Source of the DNA: Hirsutella rhossiliensis
Taxonomy: Eukaryota > Ascomycota > Sordariomycetes > Hypocreales > Ophiocordycipitaceae
Length of the DNA stretch: 64,000 bases
Reading direction: 5' to 3'
Assembly: GCF_020360975.1 (NCBI RefSeq)
Contig: NW_025408676.1
Location: forward strand, 2,604,001 to 2,668,000
In this document: positions 38,001 through 48,627 of the stretch, one piece after another
Layout: every line of letters begins with the position of its first letter
Position numbering within the stretch: position 1 is the first letter of the stretch
Notes under the pieces: model-generated
Told to the model about the DNA's origin: nothing
What the model saw: only the letters and a program-made list of their open reading frames with translations
Database searches by the model: none
Position numbers and translations under genes: made by a program

Positions 38001-41000
38001 TACTTAACTCTTATATTTCCTAGGTTAGTTTTATAGTATAAATATAGTAGTTATTTAAAAGCTAGGTAAGAGGCTAGAAGCCTATTATATAGTAAGAGGA
38101 TAAAGACTAATTTCCCTTTTACTTATAATAAGAAAAGTACTTAAGTAGATATTAGCTTAAAAGATTATAAGAGTAGTAAAGGTAAATAGTATCTTATTAA
38201 ATAAATAAATAAAGAATAAGAAGGAACGCTTTATAAAGGTAGCGATCCTACTAATAATAAAACTAATATATATAATATAAGCCTAAAAGGGTATTATATT
38301 ATTCTTATAACTAGATATTAAGGGCGTATTTAATATAGTTAACTATAATAAGCTTATAAAGGAACTAAAGCTTATAGGATACCTTAGACAGCTTATAAGC
38401 TTAATATAAAGCTTTATAAGTATTAAAAGATCGACCTTTTACTTTAATAAAAAGACCTTAAAGTAAACTTAAGTATTAATAAGAGTTTATTAAAGCTCCC
38501 TTTTATCCTTAATCCTATTTCTATACTATATAACCCCCTTATATAAAAGGCTTAGTATAATATATAGTATTTATACTATTAGCTTTACTAATAATAGAAA
38601 TATAGTTAGTATTAGACCTAATAAGGCTATTATAATAGTATGCTTAAAGGAAGCCTAAAAGGTATATATAAAGTAATCGACTAAGTTTATAGTTACTTTT
38701 AAACTATTAAAAAGTAAATTACTATACTTTATATAAAGGAGATAAGCGATAACGACGTTAGTTTACCTTAGGCCTAATATAGTAACTTTAGTTTAAGAAG
38801 CCTACTTACTAAGGGTTTAGGTATACTAGAAACTATATTAAAAGGCATACTTAAAATAGCTTTAAGTAAAGTTAAAGTACTAAACTATAGCCTTAACTAA
38901 GCTCGCGGCGTTTATATAGGGCTATACCTTACTATATACTAAGAAAGTCTATAGTAAGGTAATTTAGTCCTTAATCTCCTATACTATAGTTATATTTTAT
39001 AAGATAACGCTTATAAGAAGGAAACTATATAAAATCGCGTAGGACCTTACCTAAGACTAGTTAGCCTACCTTTAAGTAATAATAAGCGCTTACTATATAA
39101 CCTTAGTTTACTAAGTTAAAGTAAAGGTATAGGTACCCTTAATCGACCTTTACTTAAACTAAAGAATAATAGATACCCTTTAAAGGCTAAAGGACTTAAG
39201 GCTCCTAAGCTAAATCTAATACGCGTTTAACGTAATCGTAGGTATACTTAAAAGGAAGTAACGCTAAAGAAAGAATAGACCTTTAATAGCGCTACCTTTA
39301 AGTAGACCCCCCCTTATAAAAGAGATAAGGGGGGTCTAAGGCTAGATAGGATTAAACGACCTCTTAGATAAAGCTAAGTCGCTTAAAAGGCTAAATAAAG
39401 AATAAACCGCTTAATAAAACGCTAGGAAAGATATAATTTAATAATACTAAACTACCCTTTACCTTACTAACTTCCTACCTTAGTTTAATAAAGCAATAAT
39501 ATTAAACTATTATAAGAGCCTCCTTAAGTATATTAGTATAGTAATTACTTAGATATATATAAGAAAGATTAAGCTTAATAACTTCTTTTTTAACTAATAA
39601 GTCCTTAGTATAGTTTCGCTAATATATACCTATAAATAAAGATAGGATACTATCTATTATATAATAATTAACTACTTATTAATAGTAAAGGTAAAGGAGT
39701 CCCTCTTAATATAGGCCTAGGATATAAGTAATATAAGAGTAAGCCTTTAAAAGAAAAGGATAGCGGCGCCGCTAGTATAATAGTTCCTTTACTTAAGTAG
39801 GCTTTATTAGTTTAACTTAGCTTAAAGGCTATATATAGATATACTAGATAATAAGACTAGGGTCGCGCTAAGGATAGAGCGGCCTTAACTAAGACTACCT
39901 TAGCTAACTACTTCCCTTATTAAAGCGATCTAAGAAAGGAGAGGACTTATAATAATAAGATAATAGCTTTAATTAAACTAAACTTAAATAAAGTATAAAC
40001 CTCGCTAATTAAACTATAAACTAAATAGAACTAATATAACTTAACTAAACTAACCTTAATAGCTATAAAATAAGACTTACTACTAAAAGACTATAACTAA
40101 ATAAGACCTAACTTAAAACTAAACTAAGATAGAGCTAATAACTAGCCTTTACCTTTAAACTATAACCTTAGCTTAGCTTATTAGTAATAACGTTTACTTT
40201 ATTATTACGGTAAGAATAATAAGACTCCCTTAAGGTAGTATATAGGGTATAAGAAGGAGTAACCTAAGGCTTATAAGAAGTATAAGGACTACTACTACTA
40301 TAAGAAGCTTAATAATAACTAGATAAACTTAACCTTAAACCTAAACTAAAGCTAGCTTAGACGGCTAGCTTATAAGATAGAGTAGTAACTAAGGTCTATA
40401 TTAAGGTAAGACCTATACTAGCAGCGGTATAAAAGCGTTCGCTATAGCTTATGCTATAACCTTAGATTTAATTAAGGTTAAGATTAGTAATAATCTTAGC
40501 TAAGACTAAACTATAATAGCTATAAAGACGCTACTAAATAAAGTTAAGAGCGCTAATAAGATTAATAAGTAATATAAGATAGGGACGCTTTAAGGCGGGC
40601 TTAGCGCTAAGAGAACTACTAGGCTATAGCTTAGCGTTAAAGGGAGATATAGTAAGCTCTTAAGCTAGCTTTATAACGGCCGTAGGTATAACGATAATAA
40701 TAGACTTCTTAGCCTTAGCCTTAGATAAGGCCTTAGATATAGCTACCGCCTTACCTTTACCTTTACCCTTCTTTTTATTAAAAGGGACTAAGGCTAGAAC
40801 GAGCTTAGTAAAACTAATAAGATTAAAACCGCTATCCTTACTATTAAGGCTATCGCTAGTAATAAGATAGAAATAATTAGTAAGATCGTTAACTACTATA
40901 AGAGTCTTTTAAGTAACTAAGAGTAACTTAAGCTTAACCTAGGCTAGGGTCTTAATAGTATTACTAAACTTACCTAGGTATTTCTCTAAGGACTTATATA

Positions 41001-41787
41001 TATAGTAAGTATTATTTATAAAATAAGTAAAAGCTAATATAAGCGTTTTAATATTCTTAGCGACTATAGCTAAACTAAGAGCGGACTTACTTAACGCGCC
41101 CTTACCTTTAGTAGTAAGGGCCTTTTAACTAGCGCGAATATAAGTTTTTAAAGTAGTATAATAAAGGCGCTCCTATATTAAACCCTTAATAAAGGAAGGG
41201 CTATTAACCTTAAACTATACTTAGTAAAAAGTATAAGCGGCCTCTTTACCTTTAAAGGTAATCTAGAATATAGATTAATACCGAACTTAAATAGTACTAT
41301 AGTAGGAAGGGGTTACTTACTTAGTAAGAAAACTAATTAAAGTTAGCGTAAGTAATATACGCTTTAGCTTTTATAGGTATTAAAGTTAGCTAAAAATACT
41401 AAAAGTAAGACCGACCTAAGATAAAGCTAGGATTAATACTTATAAGACTAGTTTTAATAGCTAGTAAAGGACTTATAGGTAAGCTTATTAGTAAGATACT
41501 TAATATATATAAAATATAAAATAAAGCGCTCCGATCCCGCTACTATAGCGACTTTCTTATAAGGAAGGGGTTTTAAAGAAAGTAAGCCGCTACTACTTAA
41601 GTCGGCTTCCTAGTTAAATATTATAATATAGCGACGAGCGAACTAAATATAGTACTAGGGAGACCTATAGTTATAGAAATAAAGCGGGCGAGGTAGTAGT
41701 TAGGCTTATAAAAGAGATAAATAATAAAGAGATAGAAAGAAGTATATATAAAACTAAGGGGGGAAGGTAGGTATATATAAGCGCGAG
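35029..41787 (+). mobile_element. LINE copy H, nearly full length, 3' end missing
   Basis: Plus-sense copy starting with the same 5' sequence as copy A (ATAAAACTTCTTATAAAAC). It runs through ORF1, the endonuclease, the reverse transcriptase (FADD box near 38581, read as FTNN) and the antisense-ORF region. It stops at 41787, matching copy C to about position 51118, so about 590 bp of the 3' end including the tail are gone. RIPed throughout. Confidence 0.76.
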
Positions 41788-42411
41788 ATATATTATATAC
41801 TAGTCCCTTAGTATAGGGCTAGTATATTAACCTTACTATTTACCTAGATCTAGTATAGGTTTAATAGGTAATTAAACGGACTAGCTACTATATATAATTA
41901 AATATATTATATAAACTAGCTACTATATATTATTACGCGTATTAAATATAGACTAGCTACTAGTCTTATAAGTTAAAGTAAAAGTAGTAATAACTATTTA
42001 TATTTTTCTCTACCTACCTAAGATTTAGTAAGTTTTCTATTTTTTATATATACTATAGTAAGTATAGGACCTTACTTAGGGCTTTAACTAAGTAATATCT
42101 TAACCTTATAATCGTATAATAGTAATATAGCGTATTAGCGGTATTTTATAGTATTTTCCTTAGGTAGGTATAGGTATTTCTCTATAATTTCCCTACTATA
42201 TTCTTATTATAACTTCTTAAGGAAATATTAATATAATCCCTAAGGAACTATTATTACTTAGGAAATCGTAGTATATTCCCTATATAATATATCCCTAAGG
42301 GAAATCTCTATAAAATATCTATATAATCCGCTTAGTTATCGTTTCTAGGATTTCTAGGTAATTTCCTAGAGTTTACTTAGTAGCTTTTAGGTTCCTTCTT
42401 TTATAGGGAGC
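41788..42411. other. AT-rich spacer left of the gypsy element
   Basis: No gene recognised. 41879-41965 holds three loose repeats around the word ACTAGCTACTATATAT. 42160-42340 has several short CCTAAGG-type palindromes next to TTTCC or GGAAA. The sequence continues directly on the other side of the gypsy element at 48911, so this was one block before that insertion. Confidence 0.5.
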
Positions 42412-42416
42412 CTTAA
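42412..42416. repeat. Gypsy target-site duplication, left
   Basis: CTTAA, identical to 48906-48910 on the other side of the element. A 5-bp duplication is normal for Ty3/gypsy integrases. Both copies are unchanged. Confidence 0.9.
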
Positions 42417-42692
42417 TGTCACGGCGAGCGAAAGGGGACTGCAGACAAAGCTAGCAAGATACTCTGTAACGAAAGAATACTAAGATGAAGAGGAAAGAAA
42501 ACCACATAACTCCTAACGCCGTGACCTCCTCATATCCTCCCTGTCGCTTCGACCTGGATGACGGGGCTGCCCGTACCTACCGTCGGAGCTGCCCGTGCCC
42601 GGAGCTGCCCGTGCCCGGAGCTGCCCGTCCGCGGTTTCCGTAGTCCCCAGGTGTGTCACGGTAACCCAGGGGTCCCAGGTAGGGCCCTGACA
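42417..42692 (-). repeat. Gypsy 3' LTR (left), 276 bp
   Basis: Near-identical to 48628-48905: one substitution and three small indels separate them (the A/G run near 42431, the GACC near 42551, and one TAG missing near 42640). Inside are 2.75 copies of a 16-bp repeat, GGAGCTGCCCGTGCCC, at 42585-42628. Short open frames in it are not genes. Confidence 0.93.
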
Positions 42693-42706
42693 CTACCCCT
42701 CCTTCC
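42693..42706 (-). promoter_or_regulatory. Gypsy polypurine tract
   Basis: On the sense (minus) strand GGAAGGAGGGGTAG runs straight into the TGTCAGGG start of the 3' LTR. Purine content and position match the plus-strand primer site of LTR retrotransposons. Confidence 0.8.
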
Positions 42707-42932
42707 GGAGAGCTCGCCCGAGCCTGACCAATGCCGTAATGCCAATACCCAGAGACATACCTACTTCGTTACCCGCCGTCGCCTCATTTTTGTGTTGTCT
42801 TGCCGTTGAGTCGGGAGGTCGTCATCTGGTGTGTCTAGGGCGACTTGGTCCGTCGCCGCTGCTTGATCCATGCAGCTAAGCGGCCCGGAGGGCCAGGCTT
42901 ATCGGGGTGGGCGTTGTGGAAGTGTTGTAGGG

Positions 42933-43065
42933 CTAGCGGAGCGTTTTGAAGTTACTCGCTAGATACCAATCTGGGTCCGGGTCCCAACCTTCCAACTAAC
43001 CTGGTATTGCAGCTTTCCCTGGCAATCCTGGATGCAAGGACTTGGTCGATCTCCCACTCGGATTC
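42933..43065 (-). pseudogene. Integrase C-terminal chromodomain, frameshifted
   Basis: The minus strand reads EWEIDQVLASRIAR in one frame, then LQYQVSWK in a second, then GWDPDPDWYLASNF in a third, ending at a TAG at 42933-42935. Joined by eye, these are the typical parts of a chromovirus chromodomain: the aromatic and acidic opening, the beta strand with its tryptophan, and the W-x-P-x-x-x-x-W segment. Two indels near 43000-43015 and 42985 break it. In the fungal element MAGGY this domain binds methylated H3K9 and guides integration to heterochromatin. That role is inferred here. Confidence 0.75.
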
Positions 43066-44520
43066 CCCTGTATGACTACCGGCGGGGCGGTTCGTAGGTC
43101 TGTCCTGGTACCGGATCCGAGGGCGCTTTAAGTAGTCGGCTAGCGTTAATAACCCGGTGGATTTTCATCGTTGGTGGTAGGTCCAATTCGAAAGCGTTTG
43201 GCCCCTTAGCCGATAAGACCCGAAACGGGCCTAGGTAGGGTTGATCCAAGCCGTCACTCGGGCGTCCCGTTGACCAGTGTCCCTTTTTCAGGTATACCAG
43301 GTCGCCTACCTCCCAGTCGACCTCCCTACGGCGTTTATCCGCCTGCCGCTTGTATTCCGCCTGCTTGGTGAGTAGGGTTTCTCGCCCACCGGACCCCTCG
43401 GCGGCCCGGGAGGCGAACTGCTGCGCCGCTGTTCGCCCTAGCTGCTCTCTGGGGGCCGTCGCTGTGGTGGCGCCACGGACCAGTCGAACGACATTCGGGG
43501 TAAGTATCCCATCTCAAGCTCCGCAGGTGCTAGACCGATGCTCTCGTGTGGGTGGGTTGAGTGCGAAATCCAAGCAGGGGAGCATTTCGGACCAGTTATC
43601 CTGGTAGTAGTCTAGATAGGACGGAGCTTTGTCTGTAGGAACTGGTTTATTATCTCGGTCTGACCGTCCGTCTGAGGATGTTCGGCCGTAGATAGCTTCA
43701 TCTTCGTCCCCACGAGGCGACAAAGTTCGTTCCAAAGCTCGAAATAAACTGCGGCCCGCGATCTGACGTAATGGTCTCCGGTGCGCCGTAGGTCCTCCAG
43801 ATATGCTCGTAGAAAAGCCAGGCCATATCCTGCGCGGTACAGGTCGTATATGTCGGTAGGGAGAACGTCCTCTTGCTCAACCGACAGACCGTAACGAAGA
43901 CCGCCGTATACCCCTTCTTGTCTCGTGGCATTGTCTTAAAGTCCATAGAGATGTGCTGCCAGGGCGCTCCGGAATTGGCAGTGGCTGGAGTAGTCCCGCT
44001 GGTCGGAGGCGGAGTCTTGGGACTGCTTGCAGTCCGCGCAGTTCGCGCAGTAACGGTCAATAAAACCTCCTATCCCGAGCCAGTAGTACCGTCTCGTTAA
44101 GATCTTCCTCATCTTATTCCGGCCGGGATGTGCCTGACTTCGCGGACGGTGCGCCTCGTGACAAAGGGCAGTCCGTAGGTTCGCCTCGTCGGGGACGACT
44201 AGTCGTCCATCGTAACAGAGGAGGCCACTCTGGACTTGGAACCGGGAGTCTGGTATCTCTGCTTGCTCCTCGGAGCGTAGCGAGGGTGAAGCCCGGTTTG
44301 CCTGGAGGATCGCTTCGATAAGCTCGAATCCTTCCAGTAGGCACCCATCTCTAGAGTTTGGGGTCTCGGCTTGTCTTGCGGAACCGGGGTATATATGGCA
44401 ATAGTAGGGTCGTCTCCGCCTGCGGCGCCTGCGGCTATAGCAGCCCTCCTGTCGTGCCCCTGCAAACTGAGTTGCTGGGATTAGGATCTGCGAGCGGTTC
44501 AACTCCTTGAGCGCCTTCTG
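43066..44520 (-). pseudogene. Gypsy integrase, frameshifted
   Basis: The N-terminal zinc-binding motif is at 44029-44160, with the second histidine in AHPGRNKMRK and the CADC pair. The catalytic core shows D at 43941-43943 (HISMDF), D at 43761-43763 (TSDRGPQF, 59 residues on) and E at 43654-43656 (DGQTEI), a complete DD35E triad once frames are joined by eye. A GPF motif (YLGPFRVL) follows near 43200-43230 on the way to the chromodomain. Frame changes fall near 43985, 43735 and 43612 and between 43330 and 43515. Every catalytic residue survives, so the damage is by indels, not by active-site mutation. Confidence 0.85.
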
Positions 44521-45020
44521 TAACTGCACGTCCTGGGCCTTGCGGGAAAGAGCGTCGGCGACGACGTTTTGCTTGCCCGGGCGATAGTGGATTTCGAATC
44601 CAACCATAGCAAGGGTCTCGATCCATCGAGCTTGCCGTGCGTTTAGCATCCTCTTTGTAGCGAAGTACTGGAGGGCTTGGTGGTCGGTGAAGATCTTGAT
44701 GACTCCGGGAGCGACTAGGGATACAAGGCATCCATTCCTTCAGGCACACGATAATAGCCAGGAGCTCCTTATCGTATCTCATAGTTACACTCCGCTGCGT
44801 TCATCGTTTTCGTAAGGAACGAGACCGGGTGCCATTGTCCATCGTCCGCTAGTTGTGAGCACGCCCGCGATAACCCCATCCGACGCGTCAGTCTCTAGCT
44901 TCGTCTCGCGGTCCTCTATGAAGTGGACGAGGACTGGCGCGGTAGTTAGAGCTGTCTTTAGGGTCTCGAAGGCCTCAAGGCACCGGTCGTCGAAATCCCA
45001 CCTACTCTCCCTGTCAAGCG
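44521..45020 (-). pseudogene. Gypsy RNase H, frameshifted
   Basis: On the minus strand, LETDASDGVIAGVL near 44865-44900 holds the first catalytic aspartate. YDKELLAIIVCLKEW from 44776 holds the conserved DKELLA block, and IFTDHQALQYF near 44655-44695 holds the TDH motif. ADALSRK follows near 44540. These are the four landmarks of Ty3/gypsy RNase H in the right order. They lie in different frames, with indels near 45023, 44780-44840 and 44720. Confidence 0.82.
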
Positions 45021-45740
45021 GTTTAGGGTCGGCAGATTCTACCGTAGTTACGGATAAACCGACGGTAGAAGTTGCAGAATCCGAGGAAGGACTGCAGCTC
45101 TTTTTTGCATCGTGGGGTCTGCCAGGTCAGGATAGCCGAGACTTTCCTAGGGTCGACGGAGATACCATCCGTACTAATAATAAACCCAAGGAAATCCGTC
45201 TTTGTGACACCGAATTCGCATTTCTTGATGTCTACTTGAAGACCCGCTTCCCGAAGTCGCTCTAGAACGAGCCGTACGTGTCGCATATGTTCCTTCTTAT
45301 CTTCGGAGAACACGAGGATATCATCGAGGTAGGCCGTACAGAAAGAGTCGAGGTAGTCCCAAAGGGTCGTGTTAATAAACCGTTGGAACGTACTAGGCCC
45401 GTTGCATAACCCGAAGGGAAGGACCTTGTAGTGGAACTGGCCGTAACGCGTGCGGAAGGCGGTTAGTTCGACTGAATCCGGTTCGAGCCGGATCCGGTGG
45501 AACGCCTGCCTAATATCTAGCTTCGTAAATATCTTCGCCTTCGCAATGCGGTCTAGGGTCTCGCTAATAAGAGGATAGGTACCGATCCTGGGGATCCGAA
45601 CTGTGCGCTGCTTGGCTCAATGAAGCCCTTCTGAGACTATCCTGTAAATACTCCTTCATAGTCTCCAGCTGTTCGCGGTTAAGGCTGTACAATGGGTGCG
45701 TTCGTAACGCAGCAGGCCCTGTTAGTTCGATCTTATGGTC
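45021..45740 (-). pseudogene. Gypsy reverse transcriptase, with deletion and frameshifts
   Basis: A long open stretch on the minus strand from about 45600 to 45023 covers IFTKLDIRQAFHRI, KVLPFGLCNGPSTFQRF, AYLDDILVF (YLDD box at 45320-45331) and FLGFCNFYRRFI. The catalytic aspartates are therefore intact. Just upstream the frame reads FIEPSSAQFGSP and jumps at about 45597 straight to RIGTYPLISETLDRI. The normal 27-30 residues between them, with the CVDYR block, are missing. Further frameshifts lie near 45733 and 45630. With this block gone the enzyme is unlikely to fold. Confidence 0.88.
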
Positions 45741-46095
45741 TACCCTGGCGGGACGGAGGCATCCTATTGCTGTCCTCGCGGGAGAACACGTCGGCTAGGT
45801 CTGCGAGCTCTGGAGGTAGCTTTTCTGCGAGGAAACGGTCGTCCTCGTCCTGTTGGTTATCCTGCTCGCCCCTTTCCCCGAGCGCCTTATCGATCATGTG
45901 AAGGTTGAGGAAAGTCACATCTTCGTAGGCATGCCGATGGTCCTTCCTGCGACGGATACCTGCGTGGAATGCTGGTGCCGAAATCATCAGTATATCGAGA
46001 TCCTGCGCCCTCCGTTGGTACCGTGGCCTGATATCCTTCTGGCAGGGTCTCTCCACTCGATGCCCGCCAGTGCTCGGTTCATCTTCCCAGGTCAT
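45733..46095 (-). CDS. Pol linker between protease and reverse transcriptase
   Basis: A 120-residue open frame. It includes NLHMIDKALGERGE and then LPPELADLADVFSREDSNRM, the usual lead-in to gypsy reverse transcriptase (LPPEYxDxxDVFSxE). It stops at TAA at 45733-45735 because of a frameshift. The next frame continues with VDHKIELTGPAALRTHPLYS. So it is part of pol and not a separate protein. It overlaps the end of the protease frame by 17 bases. Confidence 0.75.
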   Translation of the reverse strand: MTWEDEPSTGGHRVERPCQKDIRPRYQRRAQDLDILMISAPAFHAGIRRRKDHRHAYEDVTFLNLHMIDKALGERGEQDNQQDEDDRFLAEKLPPELADLADVFSREDSNRMPPSRQGRP

Positions 46096-46720
46096 CCCCT
46101 CGATGAGTAGAGTACCGTGGACGATGTTGCCGTGGGCCGATGGTGCTCGTGGCCCCTGTTGGTTCCTGTATCGCGGGAGAGATCTGGATGATATGGGCCG
46201 CGCCGTCTTCTTCCTGGTCCTGTCTTTCTGCTTCTTCCCAAAGGTGGTCTCGCCGCTCTACGTCGGCCTGAACTCGTAGGGAAACTGGCTTCGGGTACAT
46301 AAGACGAGAAGCCTTAAGTGCAATATCCGGGATCCAGTCCCTCTGGGCTTCCAGCTCAGGAGGGAAGATAAGGCGACGACGGCGGCAGTCGAGACGGATA
46401 TCGAAATGGCTCAAGAACATAAGTCCTACGATCAGGTGGAAATCGTTCCTCGTCCCTAGGTCGGCCTCAAGGATCGGTTGATCGCGGAAAGTCCGCCCTG
46501 GAGCTGGAAGTCTGCTTGATAGAAGAAGTGATACACTGAGCACGACCATCAATTCCTTAATATAACGCGGCGCTGTATAGCTGCGTCTAGGGAGGTCGAG
46601 TCGTTTAGCTGCTGGCTTTGTTAGGCGTGAGTTGCCTAATAGCCACGTTTGTGCTCCGGTATCCACAAGGATGCGTACTGAGATAGCGAGACCATGTTTG
46701 CGAATCGTGCTATTAATCAC
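46079..46720 (-). CDS. Gypsy aspartic protease region of Pol
   Basis: An open frame of 213 residues. The retropepsin active-site motif appears as ILVDTGAQTWLLG at about residues 17-29, followed by a hydrophobic strand and, near residue 95, LIVGLMFLSHFDIRLD, the second conserved block of gypsy proteases (usually xLGxxFL). The enzyme would work as a homodimer to cut the Gag-Pol polyprotein. The GTG at 46720 is only the first codon after an in-frame TAG (46724-46726). Upstream of the TAG the same frame continues, so the true protein began earlier. A charged region follows the protease. Confidence 0.85.
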   Translation of the reverse strand: MINSTIRKHGLAISVRILVDTGAQTWLLGNSRLTKPAAKRLDLPRRSYTAPRYIKELMVVLSVSLLLSSRLPAPGRTFRDQPILEADLGTRNDFHLIVGLMFLSHFDIRLDCRRRRLIFPPELEAQRDWIPDIALKASRLMYPKPVSLRVQADVERRDHLWEEAERQDQEEDGAAHIIQISPAIQEPTGATSTIGPRQHRPRYSTHRGDDLGR

Positions 46721-46818
46721 AAACTAGGACCGCCAATTATGATCAATTGTCGATAAGTTCAGGTTCTCAGTAAGCTTGCGAATACTTAGATATAGCCTGT
46801 GCGGAGCCTTTGCTCAGG

Positions 46819-48458
46819 CTATGGCATTTCCGCCACCTCGAACTCCTCATCTTGATCGTCCTGCGACTCGCTACCTTCGCTGTCCGACCCTTCCAATAAC
46901 GCTCTCAGTTGGTCGTTTACCGTCCCCACTGCCGCCACAAGTGCGGCCACTCGTGGGGATCCTTTGTCGGACAGACGGCAGCCTGATGGCCCGGTCTTTT
47001 GCAAACGAAACAGTTCCCTTAAAGGTACCATCAGACGGCAACGTGGTAGTCGGCGGGTCGAGGGTCGCTGGGCCCGTAACTCGGTTTGGGGAGCGAATCG
47101 GACTGCCTTTGACCGAGGGAGGCGGATTATTCCTCGGTCTGGGGTCGGTATCCTAGTCTTCGCAACCTCCTCTCGGTCCTCCTTCAGTCCTCTAACGCGT
47201 CAACCTGAACAAGATACCGGGCAGTCATCCGGTCACGATATTGAGCAAACGTAAGCTCCTCGTACCGCTCGTAGATATCTTGGCTGTTTAGGCGGATCTG
47301 ACCGGTGAGCTTCTTGTGAAGCTCTGTGATCCGGTCTCGGTCATGGAGTCCTGCTTTTGTCGCAAGGGTTACGAACTTCGCTGCGAAGTCGATAAAGGAC
47401 TCCCTTGTTTCATTTTCAGGCTATCCAGCCGCTGCCTCGCCTCCCACTTGTGGCTCTTGTTATCGTAAACTGACCAAGGAGCTCGAAGATCTGACCCACG
47501 GATCTGATCTCGAGGTCGTCCTGTTTCGCGAGGTAGGGCGCTAGGACCTCGTGCGCTTGTCCCTGATAAGGGTCGCGATCCACGTAATCCCAGCGAATTC
47601 GTCGGGAAAGAAGTAGGCGTTTAATTCCATCTTCCGCTCCACTGCTGCCTTCCAGTCAGCGTAACGCGGATTCGATCCATTGTCCAAGGGCTCCGGGTCC
47701 TGATCTTGATTGTATTGTGCCGGGTCCGGGCTGTGGACGTAGTCGACGATGGCGCCTGCGAGGGGTTCGTTCTTCAGACGGGGAGATGGCGTGAGGTCGT
47801 GGGTGTGTGGTGCTCCTGAGGGGGCCCGGGGTATCCTGTCGGAGCGCCCCAGAGTCTTTGATGCCTGCATAGCTCGCCTCGATCGCACGGATCTGGTCCG
47901 TGTAATCCATAAGATCTTGCTGGCGAGCTCTAGCCTGACGGCCTAGCTCCTTCTGGTTCGCGAGGGCTCGTTCGAGGATCTGACGGGCAACCTTCTCTCG
48001 GGTGCTGGACCGTTCGACCGTCCAACGAAGTAACTGTAACGCCGCGTTACGTTCGTTGACTAAGTGTTGCAGTTCCCAGCAAGGCCCTCATGTTTCGCAT
48101 TCGCGATGACGCTTTTCACCCAGGCCGCGTCTAGGGTCCCGCTCGTGCGGCCTGTCTTTGCTGTAAAGGGGGTAGGGTTCTCCTGCGCGGCAAGGACGGT
48201 GTGTGCGAACTGCTGGACGAGGTCCTGGTCGGAATCCGTAAGGAGGAGCTCGTGCAAGTCTGTTGTCAGTTTCTGGGGACCTGAAGTCGCGGCCCACTCT
48301 AGCCGTCTCTTCTAACGGTCTCTGCATTGTCGTTCGTCCTCAAGTAGGGGATCAGGTTGTCTCTCGTTCTTCTGACTAGCCATCTGTACTTCGATGCAGT
48401 CGTGGTCGTCGGCGGGCCCGTCTAGGCTGGCCGGAGTCTCGCTCGTCGTAGGAGCCAT
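46819..48458 (-). pseudogene. Gypsy gag, frameshifted
   Basis: The likely start is the ATG at 48458-48456 (MAPTTSETPASLDG), 158 nt downstream of the primer site. The reading then moves among frames: MHELLLTDSDQDLVQQFAHT (from 48257), then NPRYADWKAAVERKMELNAY with FFPDEFAGITW (about 47560-47690), typical of the capsid region of fungal gypsy Gag. A CCHC knuckle is at 46971-47012. After the knuckle another frame gives an acidic tail (EGSDSEGSESQDDQDEEFE) and stops at 46819. At least four indels are needed to explain this. Gag would have formed the particle shell and bound RNA. Confidence 0.75.
46971..47012 (-). other. Gag zinc knuckle (CX2CX4HX4C), intact
   Basis: On the minus strand the frame reads CFVCKRPGHQAAVC, a perfect CX2CX4HX4C. 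All ligands are kept, in contrast to the RIPed knuckles of the copia element and the LINE. It would bind genomic RNA. Confidence 0.88.
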
Positions 48459-48615
48459 CGTACGCGTACTAGCGGACGGAAGATCAGTTTCTAACTGATA
48501 TCTTTGGAATCTTCCACGTAGGGTAAGGTGCCGGTGTGCGTGACCGGCGGCAATAACCACTTAGCGCAATTGGCAGAGCAATTAACGCAAATGGGTATTG
48601 GGGTCGGTAAGGGCG

Positions 48616-48626
48616 ATCTTAGTATT
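48616..48626 (-). promoter_or_regulatory. Gypsy primer binding site, self-priming type
   Basis: One base after the 5' LTR the sense strand reads AATACTAAGAT. Its exact complement, ATCTTAGTATT, lies inside the LTR on the sense strand (48685-48695, and 42476-42486 in the other LTR). No tRNA 3' end is needed. This is the arrangement of Tf1 of fission yeast, where the first 11 nt of the mRNA fold back to prime. If it holds here, transcription starts at 48695. Confidence 0.8.
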
Positions 48627-48627
48627 A

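Noticed and set aside
1..42416. AT-richness due to loss of methylated CpG
   Set aside because: CG words remain frequent. The missing dinucleotides are CA and TG.
42558..42809. 83-codon plus-strand frame
   Set aside because: It lies across the gypsy LTR and polypurine tract, antisense to the element, and is built from the 16-bp LTR repeats.
44855..45265. 136-codon plus-strand frame and other plus-strand frames between 43350 and 48315
   Set aside because: All are antisense to clear pol and gag motifs (YLDD, DD35E, DTG, CCHC) on the minus strand. They are shadows of high-GC coding DNA.
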